Source: Brasenia schreberi (Eukaryota; Streptophyta; Magnoliopsida; Nymphaeales; Cabombaceae). From it: a DNA stretch of 64,000 bases. The DNA is taken from contig JAYKKT010000064.1 of the NCBI GenBank assembly GCA_036023115.1, positions 5,942,001 through 6,006,000 on the forward strand, in the 5' to 3' direction. The position numbers and the translations under genes are program-made. The notes beneath the pieces are model-generated. The model worked only from the letters and a program-made list of their open reading frames with translations. It had not been told where the DNA came from and did no database searches. Shown one piece after another: positions 48,206-61,500 of the stretch (its first letter is position 1; each line of letters begins with the position of its first letter).

Positions 48206-48945
48206 ACTAGACGAAAGAGGCAGCCAAGTGCGTTCTTATCACAAAAGCTGGCGCTCCAGATGTTGATGACCCTGGGCACTTATCTAGAATTTCCCATCTT
48301 ATTTTTATTTTCAAGAAAACAAAAATATGACCATGTTTTGGAGAAGGCTCCAAAAGCCAATGGAAGATATCTCAAAGGGAACAGTGACTCGACGTAAACA
48401 AGGTGGGGAATATCCAACCCAATCAGATTCACATTTAGGTACGGAGACAAGATGCTCACCCATAAAACACATGTTCATATGATATATATATATATATATA
48501 TATGTAGACCGACACCGTAAAACTTTATCGAATTTTTATACGACAAATATGCATACACATCTATATGACCTGTTTTTGCCATGTACCACTATCACCAAAG
48601 AAAAGACAACCCGAACCCGCAAGATTTCTAAGTATACCTGCCTGCCATGCACCACCTTATATAAGTATACCTGCCTCCAACCCGCCCTGTTGTCGCTTTT
48701 GATTGCCAAACCACACTTGTGAAGTTGGATTAGCCTTTTAAAACGCAATTTTTGCGGACATGGAGAGCATACTAGAAAGCCTAAAAAAAAAGTATCTTAG
48801 CAACAAAATTGCAAGGCAATGGGTGGTTTTACTCTGCATGATGCAAAAATAACCCAGAATAAATTTACCACTGTCTTGCTATTTTGGGTGGACACGGGAC
48901 ATTTGGTCCTCTTCGTGCCTGCTTTTCATCTGGAGTATCATGCTG
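48206..48945. other. Intergenic upstream of HCS1
   Basis: No gene is recognised. There is an AT run at 48482-48503. The phrase TATACCTGCCT occurs twice (48634 and 48666), a small local duplication. A 70-codon open frame on minus is unrecognisable. Confidence 0.4.
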
Positions 48946-48947
48946 TT

Positions 48948-49106
48948 AATTTTTTTTTTCTACAAGAGAAGGCCAGAAGCCTAACACAGTCACATGAATC
49001 TCGTGGGAGTCGAACTTCCACCAGCTGCAACAGCATTAGAGTAAAAAAAGAAAACGCTGGTTCGCCACTGATTAGAGCACTTTGCCGTTGAGCTAACTCT
49101 CTACAT
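48948..49106 (-). mobile_element. tRNA-derived SINE, family 1, about 400 bp upstream of HCS1
   Basis: On minus it runs from GAGAGTTAGCTCAACGGC through a B box like GGAAGTTCGACTCC to GTTAGGCTTCTGGCCTTC and a run of As. An extra block of about 30 bases (49037-49068) interrupts the head, so this copy is rearranged. It sits in the HCS1 promoter region. Confidence 0.65.
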
Positions 49107-49515
49107 CAAGTTGCCATCTTTTTTCTTTGCTTTTTGGGAAATTGGACCTATCAAAAGCAGGTAAAACTCAACAAACCCATTTTTTCCTCGTGTTACTTTG
49201 TGTCATCGTGAATGCAGACTTTTTGTCCAATTTCATGCTGACCTTTTTTCTATCAAACACGTAACTTATGACTAGGTCATGCAGTCTTTGGATGTCAAAC
49301 ATCTGTCAAAATGTACAATGTCCAGGATATGTACCAAACGTCGGGAAACTTTCCAGACATTTTGTTATAGTGTCGCAGGGACTGGGGCGTTTCAAACGCA
49401 TAAAAATATGAATCGGGTCACAGTGTACTGGGTCCGGTGATCCAAACTCATTAGTCGCGCCACTGGTTCTCCAGGGCAGTTGGCCGCTCAGCGTCCAGAA
49501 AGTTTGTCTGAGAGC

Positions 49516-52500
49516 ATGCGTTTGTGCTTCAACTGCTCTGGCCTTTCAGCGGTGTACGGCTTCCATCTTCTCCGTCCATCCTCATATTCCGGTCTCCGGT
49601 ATCTGCGATCTCCTCCTTCCCGCCGCAGGATTCTCTGCGCCGGTTCATCGTTTCGTCTTCCGCGAGTGATGGCTCTCCAGGTGCCCGCGGAACGCCGTCC
49701 CGACGCCGCTCTTACAGGTCTATCTTGTTTCCGAAATCATGAATCTGTTTTATTTTTTTACCGATCTTTTGGTGCCGGAAATTCGGTCTATCGCGCACCG
49801 TTGTCTATTTTTTCATCTCTTTCCTTTCGAGAATGGCCAAGGACACCCTTTTTTGTCCCAATAACGGCATTCATTAATTTGTTTGAGCACGCCTAACTCG
49901 AGAAATCGAAGTCATATTCGTGGATTGGTAATTTCTAATAAAGGTGTAAAGGGAAGATATCGTGTAATCTTTTTATAGACAAGAATATTTTCGTTATGAC
50001 AGAATAGAAGAATATACTAGCTCTACCAAATCAGTGACAGTCTCAAAAAGGTTCTCGCCCCCTCAAAGACACTTCTCTTTCTTTCCCTGCAAACTACCTG
50101 AAAATAGCATTAAGTGTCGAAAGGATAAGACAAAGATAAAATATCATGTATACTGAGGAGTGAGAACTCAAGCTCTCCATCTCTACTTCCATGCCTTTTC
50201 AAGATCATCATGAAAACAGTAGTTTTGTACTGACACTAATTCATTTTTGTGCGGATTCTGTGGGTTTCAATCCTAAGACGTTTACGTTGGTTTAATCAAC
50301 TGCATATCAACTTCAGCATACTTGTATGTCGTTGTAAAAGGCTTGTTTGTTAGTCGAGTACGATTTCAGAAAGCAAAATTATTAAGAAAAGTTCATCAGT
50401 CTTACAAATCCATAGTCACTTGTCTATGTTTCAGTCTTGGAATTATCTAAATCCTATTGTCTCATTCCATTTAGGACTCCTATTGTGAGCACGAGAAGTG
50501 CTGGTTTTAGCCATAACTTGCTGTGTTTAGGAGAAAATTCTGTTGGTTAAGGATTGTAATCCAAAGTAACAGTGCATTGGGAATGGTCTAGGCAAATGCA
50601 GAACAAGTCCGAATACCACAAAGATAGAAGAATTCAGTCCATGAGTGATGCACATGGGGCGGAGACCCATGAGAGAGGTGTAGTGGAAAACTGGGATGAC
50701 CCTCAAGGACACTTTCTTTCACATGGGCGGAGACCCATGCAAGTGCTTTCTTGTTTCAGTAGCTATGCTTGCATCCTATGTCACATGGACACTTTCACCA
50801 GGGTGTCCTATGCAATTCAACACTAGACACCGGTACTTCTTTCATGTCTGACACTCTGGCCTATATTAAACAATTTTTTAGCTAAAATTCTTAGAGTGAT
50901 ATTGACTGCTGTGTGACAGGGATACATAATGAAAGAATGTTCATTAGTTACTTTATTAAAGAATATAAACTTATAAAAGCAATATTTTTTTTCATTTTAT
51001 GAGACATTGTCAATTATCTGAAATAATATACATAGTTATGCTGATATTTCCATGTCCCTGCCTATCATTTTTGGGATTTCCATATCGTGAACTTGCAGCC
51101 AGGCATCTCACAAGATCCCAAACATAGCCTACATGAGGGCTTATATTTAGGGTATATTTTTCATGTGTGTATTTGTTTATGCTAGTAGATATACCATACT
51201 GATTAACCAAAACATATGTTAATCGTTTGCCAAAATTCTCTATTTCAGGTCCTAATAACGAACCCTACGTTTTGGTGATCTGTGGCAAAGCCTCTTCTGA
51301 TAATGAGTTTGCCTTCTCTCTAAAGAATAAAAAGAGCCTGAAGCTTGCTGAAATTGAGGAAGAGATGGTGATACATGTTCGATCTGAGCTGCAAAGTCCT
51401 TGTAGCGTACAGACATTTCAGACTAACTTGTACATGGATAATCTATCAACGCGTCTCTTCGGTAGATTTCTGATATGGTCTCCATGCTTGCCTTCAACTC
51501 ATGATCTAGTTTCACAGTTAGTATTTTTCCCTTTTCAAGGCAATAATTTTTTACACAAATTTTATACTGAGTATTGCATGTAGCTTTGTTATTTATTATT
51601 TCTTTCTAGCTATGGTTTTCTCTGTTTCCTCTATAATGGTGTGGAGAGTTTTTCCTATGTCAACCACCTGTTCCATTTTTTGTTTGTCTTCCCCAAACTC
51701 TCCACATTTCTTGCCCCTGAAAATTTTGCATGTGAACAGGAACTTTTCTGAGCTTCCATTGGGAACTGTTTGTGTTGCAGATATTCAGACTAAAGGAAGA
51801 GGTTAGTATATATTACTTGAGGAATATGCCTGACTGCTTTCAATTCTAATACCCTTGTTTTAACGATGTACAATTTCAGGACGTTCTAAAAATGTATGGG
51901 AATCACCACGAGGTTGCCTTTTATTTTCGTTTACTTTACAGATGGACAATGGTCGAATTCTACCTCTTCTACAATATGTTGTGTGCTTGGCAGTGATTGA
52001 GGCAATAAAGACTGCTTGTGAAATGAAGGTAACTGTATCCACTTTAGTTTAATGATGTATTTTTTATGAATTCGAGAACTCCTAATTTTAGATCGTCATA
52101 TCATCATCCTGTACCAGTTTTTGGCAAAACCGCCATTGCATAAACAATAAGCTTCAATCTATCCACATTTATATCGTTTTTTTCTAAGTTCTTGTTTATT
52201 GTTAAGCAATTACTAAAGTAAGCTTGGCATTGTCCAGTTCCTACCCAGGGTGAGGTGTAGTGTGAGTGACTGAGTGCTTTTTCATTCTTCTTTGTTACAC
52301 AGTTTGAGTGGGCTGCTTGAGATGCCAAACAAGGGTTCCTTGGCCTAATTTTATTTTAATGGTGGAAGCATTCCTCGTCACGGTCCCTGAGCTTCATGGA
52401 AGACGGTGCTTAAACATTTAGTTCCATAAACCTAGTGAACTTTCAGACTGATTTGACTTTGTGGAGATTATGCTGATTTATCATATAATATATATAACTG

Positions 52501-55500
52501 GCACATATTGGTATGAATTCAAATCCGCTTGTGTCCTCTATGGTATACATGATACCAGGGTTTTCTCCTGTTAGTTGACCAAGATAGTATACTTGGGACT
52601 GTGTTTATTCGATGCTAAACGAACAAGCACATCAGATATCAAAAAAAGTATACTAAGAGGTCCCTAATAGGTCTCTTGTGCACCAATGTCACGTTAACTT
52701 AATAGGAAAACTGGGCCATTAGGGCCCAGCAGGTCCATCGAGGAGGACCTATTAGGATTGGGTCTCAAGGGCCAATCAGCTCCCATTGGCTACACTACTA
52801 GCAGTTGGGAGCTGCTGCTCCCATTCTCTCTCATCTATAATACTTGTAATAGAACTGTGTGCCATTAAGCTTTTCATGCTGACTTAGCTTGTTTGGTATT
52901 GTGCCTATTTGGTTTGTCTTGTGCACCATGTGTTTGGTGATTTGACTTTGGGAAGATCTTGTGTGATCATTTGTGTTTGTCTTTGATGACATTATCGGCG
53001 ACATTGTAGTGCTATTTTTACATGGTATCAAAGTCGAAATGGTCCATTTAGAGTTGTATTGGGATTCATGCTAGTTGTGAGATCTTAAAATTTGAAAATT
53101 GTTTGACCATCTTGAAGAAATAAAGGTATTCTTTGTATTTCTTATTATTCTTGAGAAAATGGAAGAAAAAAGTGACATTTCGTTGTTTATTGGTTCTCAA
53201 CTCCTATCAAGGTTGAGCATGGACCATGAAAAAATATTTTATCTCTAAATACTATTAGGATTATATTAATGGTACAATTAAAGAGCCTAAATAAATAGAA
53301 AAAGGGCTTGATGAAGATGAGTTTCTCAAGATACAAGAGAAATACAAGCTTGAAAAATGGAAGAAGTACAATACCAAAATCACATGAATTATTGGCTATA
53401 AAAAACTTTGTAGTATAATTAACATGTTTAACAATGTTGAAGAGAAGGGACGCATCACACAGAAATCCAACATTTAGATAGTTGTCAATTTAGATGGTTG
53501 TCTTATCATTTTTTTTTTAAAGATACCTTTAAATTCCTTCCATTAATGGCAATACTGTAATATAGTAGAATGTAGGTTGGTTATAAAAGAGAAAACCTTA
53601 CCAACAGTAAGGTTGTATTATCATCATAGAAAAGAATAAAAGAGAGAGAGAGGGTGTGACGGCATACCCAATTTACCCTTAAATCAGATTTTTCCCTTTT
53701 GGGCAATTGATTTTTCGCTAGAATCTAACATGATATAAGAGCATGGGTGCTTAGACTAATGCAAAAATCGAGAGGGCAACAGGTTGTTGTGGAGTTTGGG
53801 TGACTTGAAGCAGTCCAAGAGGAATGAGCAAAATTTCAGCACACTCATTGCAGTGAGACTTGGCCAAATAGGAGGAGAGAGAGGGTGCAAAAATCAGACT
53901 TTATGGAAAGTCGATTGAAGGAAGAATTTTAATCTCAAGTAAGTATTAATGACTCTAAAATTGAGCCATATCAGATTACCAACATAAAGTTGGATCGAAA
54001 GAACTATCAAGAATGGGCTCAATCCATTGAATTAGTCTTAAGATCAAGAGGAAAATTAGAGCTAATAAGAGAATTATAACAAAAACCCAATGAGGACAAC
54101 ATTATGTATGATAAGTGGATGAAAATGATGCATTGGTAAGTTCATGGCTTATATAATCGATAATACCTCAAATCAAGAAGACGGTGATGTACTTGAAAAC
54201 GACTTTTGAAATTTGGGCAGTAGTGGAAGAAGCTTACTATAAGAACAAGAATATAGCTAAAGAATATGAAATCTTAGAGAAAATAAGAAATGTCGACAAG
54301 GGACAGGTCTATTAGCAATTATTATGGTGAACTTAAGAGTTTATGGAATGAACAACGATATATTATTGAGAATAAGTGTAGCCACTGTGTGAAAGAGAGA
54401 ATGACAGATAATGAAGCAAATAAGGTATTTAACCTTCTTTGGAGAATTGCTCCAAAATATGAATCTATCAAAATAAATGTACTGAGTAAAGAAGAGTTGT
54501 CACCGGTGGGTAATGAATATACCCTTCTTCTAAGGGAGGAAGATAGGAGGAATCTTGAGAAAGAAGATTCCTCACAAGGCGAAAGATGACATATAAACTG
54601 TTAGCATGAAAGAGGCTCCACAAGAGGAAGAGGAGGAGGAGGACAATTTCATAATTTTGAAGATAAGAATAAGTTGCAATGTTCACACCGTGGAAAAAAG
54701 AGACATACACATGATCAGTGTTGGGAGATAATTGGGAAGCCCGTGGACTCTAAAGACTATGGGAACTATGTGTCTACAACCTCAGAGAAACTTATGTAAT
54801 CGGGTGCTCAAGAAGAACTTGCAGAACTTAAGAAGAAAATTGCTGAAATAGAGACCAAGATCAGAGACTAGCCTTCTAGTTCGACAGAAAAGAATGAGTG
54901 TAGTGTACCTACTTTGTACACTATAAGTGATAACTCCTCTCTTAAAAAATATAGTTATTAGGTGATAGATTTAGGAGTAAGAGTTCTAAGCCAAACTTGT
55001 AGTGCAACGGGTTGTGAAAGGAATTTGAGTGTCTTTGAACACATTCATACAAAAAAGCGCAACAGGTTGGAAAATAAGTAACTAAATGACTTAGTTTTCA
55101 TCCGTGTTACATGCGGCTTCGCAAAAGGTAATCTTGTATTAGTTAGTAGTTTAGTACTTAAAGATTCAATTCAATATATTCTTTGACTTCAATTATTAAT
55201 GTTATTTACTAATTACTTATCTTTTTTTCTTGTAGGCAATTAAAAAAGGTAAATAGAGAAGAAACTCAATTTGATCTAATACGTGTGGATAATTTTGATA
55301 TATTAGAAGACTGGATTATGGAAGATAACGAAGAAAATGCCCTCCTAACTGTAGAAGACATTGCATGGATTAATTTGGAAGGAGCACAACAACGTTATCA
55401 AGGATATGAAGATTTTGATTTTGAAGTAGAAGGTGATGAGGATCTTCAGCAAGGAGAAGAAGAAGACTATTTAGTTGATGATCCTGATTACAATATGTAA

Positions 55501-58500
55501 ATGTAAATGCATATAATTTTTTGCTTCAAAATATATAAATTCTTTTCAATTGTTCAATGGTGATTGGTGAATGATCAATATGTACTAAACTTTGCATTAT
55601 ATGAATTCTTTTCAATTATCAATTTTTTTTCGATATTTTTTTTAATTTTTATTTTTTTTAATATTAAAGTATGATATGATATGCCTGTATCGTGGATCAA
55701 AATGATACACGATACGATACGCGTCAAATAACACTGGATTATAGTGCTTCATTTCATATGACAAATGAATATAAATTGTTAGACAAATATACACAAGTCG
55801 GCGTATGGAACTAAGCTTTTAAAGAAATTGGTAACTTAGAAAGTAATTCCTTTAAAATACTTTAAGTAAGTTTTATATCAAAATTAAATCTTAATCTTCT
55901 CTCGGTTTCTCAAATTTGTGATAATCATTGCATTGTTACCTTCTCACCAAATGGATGTGTGGTGCAAAATCATTTGTCGAAGAAGGTAATTGGGCAAGGA
56001 CATAAAGAAGGTGGTCTCTACGCCATGGATAATTTAGTTTGTCAAATTTTGAAACATGTGAAATTACTTGTAATGAGTTTGGGCTTTGGCACAAAAGATT
56101 GGGGCGTCTTGATTTAACCAAAATGTACAATTATCCAGGGATAAAGACTAATGAAAGGAATGATTTCATTTGCAAAGACTATATATTTGGCAAAACATAT
56201 CATGGACCATTTGGTGAAAGAACTTTTATCACAAAAAGCCTTTCAAATTAGTGCACTTTGATGTTTCGAGACCTACTCTCATAACCTCAAAAGGAGGAGT
56301 GACCTATTATGTTATTTTTGTAGATAATTTTACTCGAGACACTTGGATATAGTTTTTGAAACACAAATCATAAGTCTTTAAAAACTTTTTGACCTTTTAT
56401 AATACGATCAAGACTCAATTTGAAACTAATATCAAGATTTTAAGAAACGACTTCGGTGGTGAATATCTCTCAAATGACTTCAAAACTATCTTGAAAAACA
56501 TGAAATTTGGCATTGAAAATCTTATACAAAACTCTCTAACAAAATGGTTTAACCGAAAGAAAACATAGACATATTATTAAAATTGCTAGAACTCCATTCA
56601 TAACAAGTAAAGTTCCTAATTTCTTGTGGGCTGAAGCCGCTTTAACTTTTGTATGCTTCATAAATAGGATGCTATCAACCAAACTAGAAAATTGTTCTCC
56701 CATTAGGAAATTATATTTTAATAAAGCTAGTTATAATCGATTATAAACTTTATGTGTCTAGAGATGTCAAATTCATTGAAGATGATTAAGAAATTAGAGA
56801 AAAAGTAATTAGACCTTTTGAACATTTTTATGTCAGGAGAAATAGAGAAAATGACAATATCCCAAGGAAGTCATAAAACCTCCTCAAAGATTTGTGTCTT
56901 ATGAAACATTTCAACCTTAACATAGAAACTGTATCGTAACCATATCAAGTATTAATGAACCAAAACATTATTACCAAGCAAAAAATAACTTAGAATGGAG
57001 AAAATCTATGAATGATGAACTAGAAGCGCTTGAAAAGAATTATACTTGGGACATTGTGCCTAAACCCAAAGAAAAGAAAATTATTGGTTGTAAGTAGGTC
57101 AATATGGTCAAAACACATAGTGATGTGAAAGATAAAAAAGCAAGACTTGTAGCCAAGAGGTATTCTCAAGAACGTGGGATTGATTACGAGGAAACTTTTG
57201 CTCATGTTGCTCGTATGACTATTGTTCGCATATTAATTTCTATTTGTGCTATTAAAAATTTGGACATATATCAATTGTACGTTAAAAATGCTTTTTTGAA
57301 TAGTAATATTAGTGAAGAAATATATATAGCTCCTCTTCCGAGATTCAATGCTCCAAGTAATTATGTTCTTAAACTAAAAAAGGCTCTATATGAACTTAAA
57401 TAAGCACTTAAGGCTTGGTTTGATAGATTTGAAAACTTTATGTATACACGAAATTTTTGCTCTTGTTATAGTGACACTGCTTTGTTTATAAGGATAACTC
57501 ATGAAGATATTGGGATCCTACTTGTGTATCTAGATTATGATCACTAGAAGTGATGAGAATGAAATTTTGCAAATCAAAAGAGATCTTCATGAAGAATTTA
57601 AAATAAAAGATTTGGGACTACTTAGTTACTTCTTGGGAATAGAAGTGACTCATAATAACAGAAACTATTTTATGTCACAAACAAAATTTGCTAATTATGT
57701 TAACAAGTTATGATTGACAGATAACAAAAAGGTGAGAACATTGGAGGTGAAGGGGACCAAACTGAGAACTAAAAATAGAGAAAAACTAGAAAATCTCATA
57801 CCTTACATACAAATGATAGGAGCTTTGGCATACCTTATCATCACTCGACTAGATATAACACATGTAGTACATGTGACAAGTCAATTTCAACAAGCTCCAG
57901 GACTACATAATTGCTTTATAATAACAAAAACACCATGTATATTGTTTAAAACAATACATTCCATTAAAGAACATTAAGATGAATTGTGACTATATTCGGG
58001 AGGAATGCTCGAAGAAAAAGTTGACTTCATGTTATGTTACTTTAGAGCTACAATTGGTAGATTTCTTCACAAAGTCTTTATAAGTTTCTAGATTTATGTT
58101 TTTATCGGACAAATCTTCGGTATATATCCCGCAAGTTTGAGGGAGGGGTGTTAACTTATAATAGGAAAACTAAACCATTAGGGGCCAACAAGTCCGTCGA
58201 GGAGGACCTATTGGGATTGGGCCTCAAGGGCCAGTCAACCCTCAACAGTTACACTACTAGTCGTCGGAAGTTGCTGCTCCCATTCTCTCTCATCTCTACT
58301 ATTTGTAATAAAATCTCTATAAATAGAGGGTGTGTGTCATTAATAAAATTAGAGTTTTTCATGCTCACGTGGCTTGTTTGGTATTGTGCCTATTCGGTTT
58401 GTCTTGTACGCCAAGTGTTTGGTGATTTGATTTGGGAATATCTTGTGATCATTTGTCTTTGTCTTTGGTGACATTATAGTGATATTTTTACATGCCAATA

Positions 58501-61500
58501 GTGTATAGAGCTGCACAAAACTCGAATCAAAATACTGATTGTGTTTTGGGCAGCCTCTTATGCAGGGAGAATGTGGATCTAGAATCACATGTCATAGTAT
58601 TGTTACAACCTCATTGTTTTACTCAACACTGTAATGTTATCAGCACGAGTTCCATAAAATTTTGCATCAAGTCTATGATGCACATGCAAGTTCAAGTTCT
58701 TCTGTCTTTTTCTTTGATCAAACTGACATCCCATATGCAGCTGCTGTTTCCTTTTGTTTTACATTGATCTATAATGCAATTGCAGGGGCTGCCTTGTCTT
58801 GACGTGAAAATAAAATGGCCCAATGACCTCTATCTGAATGGACTAAAGGTTGGAGGAGTTCTATGCACATCTTCATATAGATCAAAGAAGTTTGACGTTA
58901 GTGCTGGTAAAGAAGCATCTGTTTATAAATTTATATTCCTCGCTAAACAAAAAAATCAATGTACAGAATGTCAGAAACTATTCTAAACTTAGGTTGATTA
59001 ATTTTGTGGTTCAAGAGTTATCCTTTTGTGTAGGTTGTAATTTTTTTCTTGTACATCACCTTGGGTTTTAAAAATTTTCTTTCTTCTAATCCATTGTTAC
59101 ATTATTTCAAACATGATCTGTAGGTGTTGGTATTAACTTGGATAATGAGATGCCAACGACGAGTTTAAATGCAGAATTGCAGAAGTTAACATCTGGGATC
59201 CAGTATCTAACAAGGGAAGAAATTCTTTCATCTTTCTTTCCAAAATTTGAATGCCTTTTTGAAGTTTTCTCAAGTCAAGGTGAAGTTTTCTTTTTTATAT
59301 TGTTCTAACGCTCTTTTCATGCTTCTATTCCCTTCTTATCTTCTCCTTCATGAAGCTCATTCATCTATAATATGTGGAACAAGCCTCCTATTGATTAGAA
59401 ATTGTATAGAAGCATTGATAAGTGTGAAGCATTACTAGGGTATTTTGTTACATGTTGTGCATCATATCATCGTCAAAGAAAGAGCAAAAGAAGCATCTCT
59501 TTTGACAAATAATGGCTATAATGTACAATATACAAAAAGGTTTAAGTACGAAAGATTTGAAAAAATGACTTTCCAATTCTATAATTTTCAATTCTTCACT
59601 TCTTATAGCTCTCTTACGGTTCTGAAAGATGCTTTTGTTAGCTAGTAGGTGGAGTTGTTTTTCAGGATATACCAAAAATTAGTTAAGAAGTGAGTGCTTG
59701 CTGATGAATCTGGTTGAACTTTGTGTTGGACTAGATCAGCTCAATTTTTCTTTTATTACAAGTTCTGGGACATGATAGTCATGAAATTTGAGTCCTTTAA
59801 GATGGGGGGCTTAATTTATGCAACTAGTTGTCTTTGTCATATTTGTGCAGGATTCGAAGCTCTTGAAGATCTCTACTACCAAAACTGGATGCACAGGTAT
59901 TATTCATAATGTGGTTTATCATTGTGCGTGTGATCATTTTCTTTTCTCAGATCTTAGTTCCTCCACTGCTACATATGCAAGAATGAGGGTGGTAAACGAG
60001 CTGGACGAACCAAACATGGCCTATTCACTTATTGTATCATCAAGGTGTTTGTATGCCTTGAGCTCGGCTTGTGTTCCTGATGAATGAAGGGTCCTTCTGC
60101 ATTTTTGTGCCATGATCGATTCATGTTCCTGTAGCAAGCTGAGCCCCCAAACTCGTGAAAAAGTGGTTCTCAGTAGCTTGAGTCACTCAAACTTGTGAAC
60201 ATGGTGGTGATCATCATTTTGGTATTCTGTTTATGAAGTACTCATACTATAAAAATCATTAATGCATAATGATCTAGCTGGCAAGCATGTTCTGCTTGTT
60301 GTCTCTATCTTCTATGAAGAATCCATTGATTCCATTTCATCACCAGAAGGAATAAAGAATTATATGTTAAAAGTAATGCAATGTATGAAATGTAGTATGT
60401 TCGTTTCTTTAGTAATCAGGTCCCTGCAGCCCAGGCCCTCAGACTCAGGTCATCAGGGTGGCCAGGTCTCCAACGGCTAGATTTCTAGCCGGTGGATACC
60501 CTCCAACAGCTAGTAATCCAGCTGTTTGAAGGGGTTCTGCTGAACTTCATTCTCTATATAAACCCCTTTCTATTGAACATAATTGCACAACTTTTTAGCT
60601 GATTTATATAGATTCATTTGAGTGTATTTATGCATTCTTGCTTAGTGATTTGGGCCTTATCTAAGGCATTGTTATAGTCACTTTTTGGTGGCTGATTCCC
60701 TTGATACAAGCATTGGACTGTTGCAGTCCCTATCAAAGCACTTAAAGTGCCATTTCATTATACTACATGAGCAGTGGAGCATGAAATGTGAGAATTACTA
60801 TTTTATCAGCAACAATGATCCGGTAGAACACTCTGACTTAGTTGTAGAAGCAAGAGAACCTAGCATTGAGAGGAACTCAGTTGCAAATGGGGACCCTATG
60901 TGGCAAATCGGTCATTTATTTGAAGGTTCAACCTTTTACTGCATATTCCATTCAGATTCATAGACACGTCCACCCTAGTTTTGAATGTTGCTGGTATTTT
61001 CAGTCAATCAGCGATTCTCACAACTGAATCCAGCCGTGCGTGCTGCTTGAGATGAGAGCTGTGTAATCATCAATTATTACACTGTCTACCGGTGGTTCCT
61101 ACCACATTACCACTGTCTTGGTGAGGATGCATTATTTTTGGAAATGCATAATTTCAGTGTGGACAGTCCCCATTATCAGTGTTGTCTGTTGCAGTTTGTA
61201 AATGCTCTCGTCCTGAGGTCAAGGTCTCTTGAATGGAGAGAGAATCAAAATTATCCTATTTCAACTGACAACTAGGAGTTCATACAAATTGAGCGGAGCA
61301 TGTTTTGTAGGGCCTAATTTCGTAGGAGTGTACCATGGGAAAGGGTATAAATATATCCAATTGTGATAGATATGACGGCCCGCTAGTCCATCTTGTGCAT
61401 AAAGCACAAACAGCTTTGTAGAGGACTGCTTGGATCCATAGAAGTCTTTCATGATGTTGGACAATGTTGCATGTGTGCATGTGTAGGTGCAGACATCGGT

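Larger units (their letters stand above)
52692..58492 (+). mobile_element. Ty1/copia LTR retrotransposon in HCS1 intron 4, inactive
   Basis: The element has a 331-bp left LTR, a 342-bp right LTR, a tRNA-iMet-type primer site and a polypurine tract, in the plus orientation, the same as HCS1. Internal order is gag (about 53950-54780), start of protease (54955-54975), a hAT insertion (54976-55736), rest of protease and pre-integrase (55737-56100), integrase (56200-56720), reverse transcriptase (57020-57660) and an RNase H end (about 57980-58080). This gag-PR-INT-RT order defines copia. Flanking 5-bp duplications are TGTCA (52687-52691) and TGCCA (58493-58497), one mismatch. All frames carry many stops, so it cannot move by itself. 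It expands the intron without touching the coding exons. Confidence 0.93.

Noticed and set aside
55285..55500. 71-codon intact open frame as a functional small gene
   Set aside because: It corresponds to the acidic C-terminal tail of the hAT transposase relic and has a counterpart at 40115-40400; intactness is likely chance.
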